Source: Cytophagales bacterium (GTDB taxonomy: Bacteria > Bacteroidota > Bacteroidia > Cytophagales > MED-G16). Taken from it: DNA of 6,962 nt. Below, piece by piece: positions 1 to 4,890 of the stretch. The stretch covers positions 1 to 6,962 of the forward strand of contig JAPYTU010000078.1 of the NCBI GenBank assembly GCA_029940715.1, read 5' to 3'. Every line of letters starts with the position of its first letter. Within the stretch, counting starts at the first letter, position 1. Below the pieces are notes generated by a model, which saw nothing but the letters and a program-made list of their open reading frames with translations, did not search any database and was not told the origin of the DNA. The translations under genes and the position numbers were made by a program.

Positions 1-204
1 AGTTGGATGTTTTGAGGGATATAGATTTAAAAACCTTTTATAAATTGTACTTGCAGCCTTTCCACTTAATTGTTGATAAATAATTGCTTTAACTAATGAT
101 TTATAAGGATCAGTTTTTTTTTCTAATTCAATAACTCCAAATTTTTCTATAACTTCTTTGAATCTTGGATCCAGTTCAATTAAATTATTGACGGGTAATT
201 TCAT
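1..204 (-). CDS. HhH-GPD DNA glycosylase (AlkA/3-methyladenine type), N-terminal part only
   Basis: This is a partial gene: 68 codons from an ATG at 204 reading leftward and leaving the window with no stop. The family excises alkylated bases such as 3-methyladenine from DNA, the first step of base excision repair in the cytoplasm. The visible N-terminus begins MKLPVNNLIELDPRF and then shows KSLVKAIIYQQLSGKAAST at residues 35-53. The 'QQLSxKAA' pattern followed by a 'RF-L' helix is the hallmark start of the AlkA/MAG-type HhH-GPD fold. The helix-hairpin-helix and catalytic Asp lie beyond the edge and cannot be checked. There is no signal peptide, as expected for a cytoplasmic enzyme. It starts 4 bp after the stop of the GH20 gene, so it is probably co-transcribed with it, although the functions are unrelated. 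No Shine-Dalgarno is visible. A run of nine A (coding strand; 114-122) lies in codons 28-31. Whether it is AlkA proper or a relative cannot be decided. Confidence 0.82.
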   Translation of the reverse strand, partial: MKLPVNNLIELDPRFKEVIEKFGVIELEKKTDPYKSLVKAIIYQQLSGKAASTIYKRFLNLYPSKHPT

Positions 205-208
205 TTAT

Positions 209-2008
209 TTATTTGAATTCATGGGGGCTATAATTGATATTTTCTAAATCTAGAAAATATTTGTATAAATTCAATCGCAATTTAAATTCCTTAAAATTTC
301 TAACTTTTCTTTTTGACCAAACAACTTCTGATAATGCTGTCATTCTTGGAACAGTCATATATTCAACTTGCTCAGGGGTTTTTATAAATTCAGTCCATAA
401 ATTTCCTTGTGCCCCAAGTATTTTGCTAGACTGATTTAAATCTAATTCTTTTGGAATAGGTTCGAACTCATATACTTTTTGAAGAGGAGTAAAACCACCA
501 ATAGCTAGTGGCTCATCACTAGATTTTCTTTGGTAATAATCAAAATAACAGTGACTTGTTGGAGTCATGATAGCATAATTTCCAGCTTTTGCAGCAGTTA
601 TTCCCCCTTCTATACCTCTCCATGACATGATAGTTGCATTTGGATTAAGGCCACCTTGTATAATTTCATCCCATCCTATTATTTTTTTATTAAGTGAGTT
701 AAGAATTTTTTCCATTCTTGAAATGAAATAACTTTGAAGTTGAGCTTCGTTTTCTAGCTCTAAATTTTTCATTATTTCTTGCACTTCTTCAGACTCAATC
801 CATTGTTTTTTATTTGCTTCATCTCCTCCTATGTGTATGTACTGGGATGGGAATAAATCAGCAATTTCTGTAAAAACATCTTTTAAAAAATTAAATGTAT
901 TTTCATTTGGCTTTATAATATCTTCCTGGATTCCCCATATTGTTTTTACTCCAATATTCTTATCAGAAGACCCATATTCAGGGTATGCAGCAATGAGAGA
1001 AGATGTGTGACCAGGTAAATCAATTTCTGGTATTATAGTAATAAATCTTTCTGACGCATATGCTACAACTTCTTTTATTTCTTCTTGGGTATAATATCCT
1101 TCGTGGGGAATGCCGTCATACTTTTGAACATCTTTCCATATTCTCAGTGATACTGGACTTTTTAATACATGACCTGCTACAGTTTCAGTTCTTTTAGATC
1201 CTATTGATGTAAGTTTTGGATATTTTTTAATTTCAATTCTCCATCCTTGATCATCTGATAGATGCCAGTGAAAGGTATTCATCTTGTGCATTGCTATTAT
1301 GTCTATAAATTTTTTTATAAAACTTAATGGCATAAAATGTCTACTTACATCAAGCATCATTCCTCTGTACCCAAACCTTGGATTATCTTCTATAATCACT
1401 GATGCAAAATTATATACGTTTAATTTTTTTGTCTCCGTTTTTTCTAGTCCTTGGAAATAACCAGTTTCATTTATGCTTTTATATCCAGTTGTTGTTATGT
1501 TGGCAGCATTAATACTTTGTTTTGAATTAAAGTTTTTATATTCTTCTGTTTTCACGGCAATGTCAAAATCAGTAAATTCATCATCATTTCTTTTTCTTTT
1601 TGTGTAATGAATTATTTGTTTTAATGTTTGAATGCCATAAAAAAGACCGTTTTCAGAATTTGCTTCAATGGTGAGGTTTTCTTTAGGTAAAATAATGATT
1701 TTATACCCTTCATTTCCAAGGTTATTTATTCCACTTTGAACTTTAAATAGAATATTTGTTTTTTTATTGTATTTAGCATTTAAAATAAAACCAGTTTCAT
1801 TTTCAACATATTTTATAAAGCTTTTAATAAAGGAACGTGAGTTATTAATACCACTTACTTCTATTGATGTTTTTTTAGATAGTCTAAATCCTATCTCTTT
1901 TGAGTTTGGAATAGTAATATTTGTTGGTTCTGGAATGATATAATTTTTTTGAGAATGCCCATATGAAATAGAAAATAGAAAAATGATTATGCATATTACA
2001 TTCTTCAT
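209..2008 (-). CDS. Exported GH20 beta-N-acetylhexosaminidase
   Basis: This 599-residue enzyme removes terminal beta-linked GlcNAc or GalNAc from chitin oligosaccharides, glycoproteins or other glycans by substrate-assisted retaining catalysis. Residues 1-19 form a type I signal peptide with likely cleavage at GHS|Q and no lipobox cysteine, so it should be periplasmic or further secreted. Residues about 22-130 match the GH20b N-terminal domain ('YIIPEP' near the start, 'GLFYGIQTL' at its end). The catalytic barrel begins at PRFGYRGMMLD (210-220). It continues with FHWHLSDDQGWR (246-257), IPEIDLPGH (326-334), HIGGDE (392-397), MSWRG (461-465) and NLWTE (536-540). Asp396-Glu397 is the expected catalytic pair. 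Length is normal for the family, apart from an unusual Asn/Lys/Thr-rich stretch at 137-200 between the two domains. The ATG at 2008 is chosen because the signal peptide starts there. It is transcribed divergently from the lipoprotein genes, and the DNA glycosylase follows after 4 bp. Confidence 0.95.
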   Translation of the reverse strand: MKNVICIIIFLFSISYGHSQKNYIIPEPTNITIPNSKEIGFRLSKKTSIEVSGINNSRSFIKSFIKYVENETGFILNAKYNKKTNILFKVQSGINNLGNEGYKIIILPKENLTIEANSENGLFYGIQTLKQIIHYTKRKRNDDEFTDFDIAVKTEEYKNFNSKQSINAANITTTGYKSINETGYFQGLEKTETKKLNVYNFASVIIEDNPRFGYRGMMLDVSRHFMPLSFIKKFIDIIAMHKMNTFHWHLSDDQGWRIEIKKYPKLTSIGSKRTETVAGHVLKSPVSLRIWKDVQKYDGIPHEGYYTQEEIKEVVAYASERFITIIPEIDLPGHTSSLIAAYPEYGSSDKNIGVKTIWGIQEDIIKPNENTFNFLKDVFTEIADLFPSQYIHIGGDEANKKQWIESEEVQEIMKNLELENEAQLQSYFISRMEKILNSLNKKIIGWDEIIQGGLNPNATIMSWRGIEGGITAAKAGNYAIMTPTSHCYFDYYQRKSSDEPLAIGGFTPLQKVYEFEPIPKELDLNQSSKILGAQGNLWTEFIKTPEQVEYMTVPRMTALSEVVWSKRKVRNFKEFKLRLNLYKYFLDLENINYSPHEFK

Positions 2009-2024
2009 AAAAATTATTTTATTT

Positions 2025-2032
2025 CAAATTTA
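2025..2032 (-). promoter_or_regulatory. Candidate Bacteroidota -7 promoter element for the GH20 gene
   Basis: On the minus strand this reads TAAATTTG, an exact match to the Bacteroidota primary-sigma -7 consensus TAnnTTTG. It lies 16 bp upstream of the GH20 start codon. Transcription would begin only about ten bases before the ATG, giving a very short leader. I could not find a TTG-type -33 element at the usual spacing upstream, and the region is so AT-rich that a chance match is quite possible. Confidence 0.3.
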
Positions 2033-2070
2033 TTATAAAAAAATTGATTAAATATTTCATTCTAAGAATT

Positions 2071-2090
2071 CTATAATTTAGAAATTATAG
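2071..2090. repeat. Perfect 9-bp inverted repeat in the divergent promoter region
   Basis: The arms CTATAATTT (2071-2079) and AAATTATAG (2082-2090) are exact reverse complements separated by AG. The repeat lies 62 bp from the GH20 start and 114 bp from the first lipoprotein start, in the divergent spacer, where an operator for a dimeric regulator could sit. A second, AT-only palindrome, ATTAAAT/ATTTAAT, lies at 2105-2118. The spacer is about four-fifths A/T, which makes palindromes easy to obtain by chance. The one at 2071-2090 is the stronger of the two because it has longer arms that include C/G pairs. A regulatory role is inferred only. Confidence 0.35.
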
Positions 2091-2136
2091 TCAATCTAAA
2101 CTTAATTAAATATTTAATATTAAAATTTATTTAAAT

Positions 2137-2169
2137 TTTGTAACTTATTGTTGATGCACGAATATCTTG
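2137..2169 (+). promoter_or_regulatory. Weak candidate promoter for the lipoprotein-sulfatase operon
   Basis: TTTG at 2137-2140 and TATCTTGT at 2162-2169 are 21 bp apart, which fits the Bacteroidota -33/-7 spacing. The -7 box departs from TAnnTTTG at its last two bases. It would give a leader of roughly 30 bases before the ATG at 2205. Position is the main support: this is the only sizeable non-coding stretch upstream of four closely spaced plus-strand genes, so a promoter is needed somewhere here. No Shine-Dalgarno precedes the ATG; the leader is A/T only apart from isolated bases. Confidence 0.25.
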
Positions 2170-2204
2170 TACATTAAAAAAATTTAACTTTTAAATATTA
2201 AAGT

Positions 2205-2828
2205 ATGAAAAGATTATTAATTATATTTTTTGTCTCTATTTTTTTTATGAGTTGTGAAACTTCAAAAAAAGATGGATGGCCTTTTTATTTTTCTGAGACT
2301 CAAGCTGAGATTCAAGCTAAAGCTGAAGCGGCTGCTGCTGAAAAGGAAATGAAAATAAAAAATCAAACAATTTTTGATAGTAATGTTGCTTCAATAAGAG
2401 CATTTGTTCAAGGTTTTGCGGATAAGGATTTAGATGCCCAAATGGCATTGTTTTCAGATACTGCAATGTGGAGTCCTCCTCAATATAATGGAAATGCATG
2501 GGTAGGAACAGATGATTTAAGAGAAGTCTTGTCAGGATACCACGACAATTTTGAAAACATAACTTTTGAAGAAGGTATAGATTTAGGATTGGGTGGTGAG
2601 AGACAACCAGCTTTTTGGAGTGGTTCTGTTTATCCATCTGAGACGGCAACTAGTCTTCCTAATAACATAAGAATTTATGGAACATGGAGGTCTATTCATA
2701 CAGAATCTGGTAATGAAGTATATAACAAGTGGTATGGACTTATGTTTTTTAATGAAGCCGGTGAAATTGTACGATTTACAGATTGGTTTGATGTAAACGG
2801 AATGGCTTTACAAATTGCAGGAGAATAA
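2205..2828 (+). CDS. NTF2/SnoaL-like lipoprotein, first of a tandem pair
   Basis: This is a 207-residue protein of unknown function. A type II signal peptide ends in the lipobox FMSC with Cys17 as the lipidated residue, so the mature protein should be membrane-anchored outside the cytoplasm. Residues about 30-52 form a charged Ala/Glu/Lys-rich helix, probably a stalk. Residues about 58-200 resemble an NTF2-like (SnoaL/DUF4440-type) cone: a helix containing FADKDLDAQMALFSD, then WSPP (89-92), GYHDNFEN (111-118), RIYGTW (156-161), and strands ending in FNEAGEIVRFTDWFD (182-196). Proteins of this fold bind small ligands or catalyse isomerase/cyclase-like reactions, but the fold alone does not give an activity. 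The next gene encodes a paralogue sharing WSPP, the 'G-H--FEN' segment, 'R-YG-W' and 'WFD--G'. The start at 2205 is set by the signal peptide. It is the likely first gene of the plus-strand operon, 27 bp from the next. Confidence 0.85.
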   Translation: MKRLLIIFFVSIFFMSCETSKKDGWPFYFSETQAEIQAKAEAAAAEKEMKIKNQTIFDSNVASIRAFVQGFADKDLDAQMALFSDTAMWSPPQYNGNAWVGTDDLREVLSGYHDNFENITFEEGIDLGLGGERQPAFWSGSVYPSETATSLPNNIRIYGTWRSIHTESGNEVYNKWYGLMFFNEAGEIVRFTDWFDVNGMALQIAGE

Positions 2829-2855
2829 TATTATTAACTAATAAATAATATAACT

Positions 2856-3362
2856 ATGAAAAACTTAATAATTTCTATGGTTGTTGTGATGGTAGTTACT
2901 AGTTGTACACAACCACCATCACCTGATACAAGTGCTTTTGATGAGGGTGTAGCAAAATTTAATGCAAATATCGAAATTGTAGATGCAACTTTTAATCTTT
3001 TTGAAAATGGAGATCTTGATGGAATGATAGCTAATTATGCAGATGACCTTATATGGTCACCTCCAAATACTAGTGACTCATTATCTAAGGAAGTCTTGGC
3101 TGAAGGAATGAGAGGTTGGCATGCTGAATTTGAAAACTTTAAATTTAGAGACAGACAATATTATCCCGGAGTAAGTGAAGGAGATTATATACCAGATGGA
3201 GGTGTTCGAGTATATGGAGTTTGGGATTTTACACATAAGGCGACTGGTAAAGTTTTAAGTCAAAAGTATTACGCTGTTTTACAATTTAATGATGAAGGTA
3301 AAATTGTTGCTGATTTAGAATGGTTTGATCAAGGAGGTATATTTGATCAGGTAGAAGAATAA
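2856..3362 (+). CDS. NTF2/SnoaL-like lipoprotein, second of a tandem pair
   Basis: This 168-residue protein is a paralogue of the upstream gene. The signal peptide ends in lipobox VTSC with Cys17 lipidated, followed by a short Pro/Ser-rich linker instead of the charged helix seen in its neighbour. The NTF2-like part spans about 36-162: FENGDLDGMIANYADDLIW (49-67) running into WSPP (67-70), GWHAEFENFKF (87-97), RVYGVW (118-123), and KYYAVLQFNDEGKIVADLEW followed by FD (137-158). It lacks an insertion of about a dozen or more residues that the first copy carries before its 'RIYGTW' segment. Role unknown; a periplasmic or surface ligand-binding function is plausible from the fold but not shown. 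It lies 27 bp after the first copy and 33 bp before the sulfatase, so it probably shares their transcript. Base composition matches the AT-rich left side, unlike the sulfatase. The ATG at 2856 directly precedes the signal peptide. Confidence 0.85.
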   Translation: MKNLIISMVVVMVVTSCTQPPSPDTSAFDEGVAKFNANIEIVDATFNLFENGDLDGMIANYADDLIWSPPNTSDSLSKEVLAEGMRGWHAEFENFKFRDRQYYPGVSEGDYIPDGGVRVYGVWDFTHKATGKVLSQKYYAVLQFNDEGKIVADLEWFDQGGIFDQVEE

Positions 3363-3395
3363 CTTGCTAATATTTAATTTGAAAATTTTGGGGAA

Positions 3396-4841
3396 ATGAA
3401 GTATAGGGAGACAATTATTATATGTCTTTTGATTTTTTCCAGTTGTTTAGAGAATAAAAAGTCAGATGTTTCATATTCGTCTAAACCAAACATTGTGTTT
3501 ATTCTCACAGATGATCAGGCATGGAATGTACTTGGAAAAGACGGACGCTATGAATTTATGAAAACACCAAACATTGATCAACTTAGCCGAGAAGGGCTGG
3601 TTTTTGAAAATGCTTTTGTAACTACATCTCTCTGCTCGCCTAGTAGGGCCTGTTTTCTGACCGGGAGTTATGCACATACTAATGGAGTATATATTAATGA
3701 AGACAATGACCCTGATCCAAATGTTCCATTTCTTCCTCAAGTACTTCAGGAGGCTGGGTATGAAACAGCTTTTGTTGGAAAATGGCATATGAAACCCGGA
3801 GCAGAGCCCAGAGAAGGTTTTGATTACTGGTTAAGCTTTGACGGACAGGGTAAATATATTAATCCTCCACTGAATGAAGATGGTCGTGATTTTATTGAGG
3901 AGGGTTATATAACCGATATATTAACCGATTATGCAGTACGTTGGTTAGAAAAACCAAAAGATAAACCATTCTGCCTCTTTCTCTGGCACAAAGCTGTACA
4001 TGCTCCTTTCACACCGGCACCACGTGATTCTGCTGCCTTTCCGGAAGCTCTGATACCTGAATATGAAAATTGGTACCACGATATGGAAAACAAGCCAGAA
4101 TGGTTGAGAAGAGGGTGGGTTTATGGAGTGCATAACAAAAATTGGAAGGATAGCGAAGGGAAACCGGTGCCAGAGAAAATTAAACCGCGACCCTGGGACC
4201 CAAAAAATCCTAAATGGATGAATTATCTCAGAGCAATCCTGGCAGTTGACAAGAGTACGGGGGACATTAGGCATTGTCTGGCTGAATTGAATATTTTGGA
4301 TAATACTGTACTCGTTTTCGGAAGCGATAACGGGTACTTCCTTGGAGCCCACCAGCGTGGCGATAAACGGCTAATGTATGAAGAGTCTCTTCGAATACCT
4401 TTGATAATAAGGTATCCTGAAATGATAGAAGCTGGGATAAAAAACAGTGAATTGGTTTTGAACATAGATATTGCCCCGACACTTATCGAACTAGCGGGAG
4501 CTAAGGTACCTGGTGAAATGCAAGGAGCTTCATTCGTTCCGCTCCTTAAGAACAAAGTTGTTGATTGGCGTAAATCATTTTTGTATGAATATTTTCAAGA
4601 ACCTTATGCCCCGGGTTTTGTGACAGTGGCAGGTGTGAGAAATAAGAGATATAAATATATCGAGAGTACTGATATGATTAATGATATTAATGAATTATAT
4701 GACCTTGAAACGGATCCTGGAGAGATGAATAATCTTGTTAATAGTCCCGAATATCAATCTATAAAGTCAAAAATGATATCAGAGCTAGAAAGGTTAAAAA
4801 TTGAGACAAGTTACTTTGACCCGGAAATATATAAAGAGTAA
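3396..4841 (+). CDS. S1-family (formylglycine) sulfatase, lipoprotein
   Basis: This is a 481-residue type I sulfatase that hydrolyses sulfate esters, most likely on a glycan. The signature C-S-P-S-R is at 80-84, with Cys80 expected to become formylglycine and LTG following at 88-90. Other active-site elements are NIVFILTDDQ (32-41, metal-binding Asp39/Asp40), GKWH (128-131), KAVHAPF (199-205, His202), SDNG (310-313, Asp311/Asn312) and GDKRLMYEESLRIPLI (322-337, Lys324). The C-terminus, NELYDLETDPGEMNNL, is the usual sulfatase tail. The signal peptide ends in FSSC with Cys17 lipidated, placing the enzyme in the periplasm or on the surface. A Trp-rich segment at 222-275 may shape the substrate pocket. 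The subfamily and exact substrate cannot be read from motifs. A formylglycine-generating enzyme or anSME must be encoded elsewhere. GC content is visibly higher than in the genes to its left, suggesting a different origin. DUF5107 follows after 49 bp. Confidence 0.95.
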   Translation: MKYRETIIICLLIFSSCLENKKSDVSYSSKPNIVFILTDDQAWNVLGKDGRYEFMKTPNIDQLSREGLVFENAFVTTSLCSPSRACFLTGSYAHTNGVYINEDNDPDPNVPFLPQVLQEAGYETAFVGKWHMKPGAEPREGFDYWLSFDGQGKYINPPLNEDGRDFIEEGYITDILTDYAVRWLEKPKDKPFCLFLWHKAVHAPFTPAPRDSAAFPEALIPEYENWYHDMENKPEWLRRGWVYGVHNKNWKDSEGKPVPEKIKPRPWDPKNPKWMNYLRAILAVDKSTGDIRHCLAELNILDNTVLVFGSDNGYFLGAHQRGDKRLMYEESLRIPLIIRYPEMIEAGIKNSELVLNIDIAPTLIELAGAKVPGEMQGASFVPLLKNKVVDWRKSFLYEYFQEPYAPGFVTVAGVRNKRYKYIESTDMINDINELYDLETDPGEMNNLVNSPEYQSIKSKMISELERLKIETSYFDPEIYKE

Positions 4842-4853
4842 ATTTATACCATC

Positions 4854-4888
4854 TAAGATTCCAATAATGATTTACCGATAAAATCTTA
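4854..4888 (+). repeat. Short inverted repeat in the sulfatase-DUF5107 spacer
   Basis: TAAGATT (4854-4860) and AATCTTA (4882-4888) are exact reverse complements around a 21-base loop. The right arm ends two bases before the DUF5107 start codon. There is no T-run, so it is not a normal intrinsic terminator. The stem is short and weak. It might modulate translation of the downstream gene or be chance. Confidence 0.25.
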
Positions 4889-4890
4889 TT

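Noticed and set aside
234..434. Open plus-strand frame of 66 codons opposite the GH20 gene
   Set aside because: It is antisense to a clearly real GH20 C-terminal region, has no recognisable domain, and arises from low stop frequency on the complementary strand.
2187..2204. ACTTT/AAAGT inverted arms directly before the first lipoprotein ATG, considered as a translational control hairpin
   Set aside because: There are only five base pairs, almost all A-T, in very AT-rich DNA; the structure would not be stable.
2317..2649. Open minus-strand frame of 110 codons opposite the first lipoprotein
   Set aside because: The plus frame has a lipobox and an NTF2-like pattern shared with the neighbouring paralogue. 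The minus frame is Gln/Leu/His-rich with no domain.
3363..3395. TTAATTTG before the sulfatase, considered as an internal promoter
   Set aside because: It has one mismatch in the key TA of the -7 box and no upstream -33 element. The 33-bp gap is better explained by an operon.
3471..4555. Several minus-strand frames (3471-3788, 3945-4352, 4223-4555, 4267-4482) opposite the sulfatase
   Set aside because: The plus frame carries every sulfatase active-site motif without interruption; these are complementary-strand shadows.
4842..4890. Terminator between the sulfatase and DUF5107 genes
   Set aside because: There is no GC-rich stem and no T-run; the inverted arms are separated by 21 bases.
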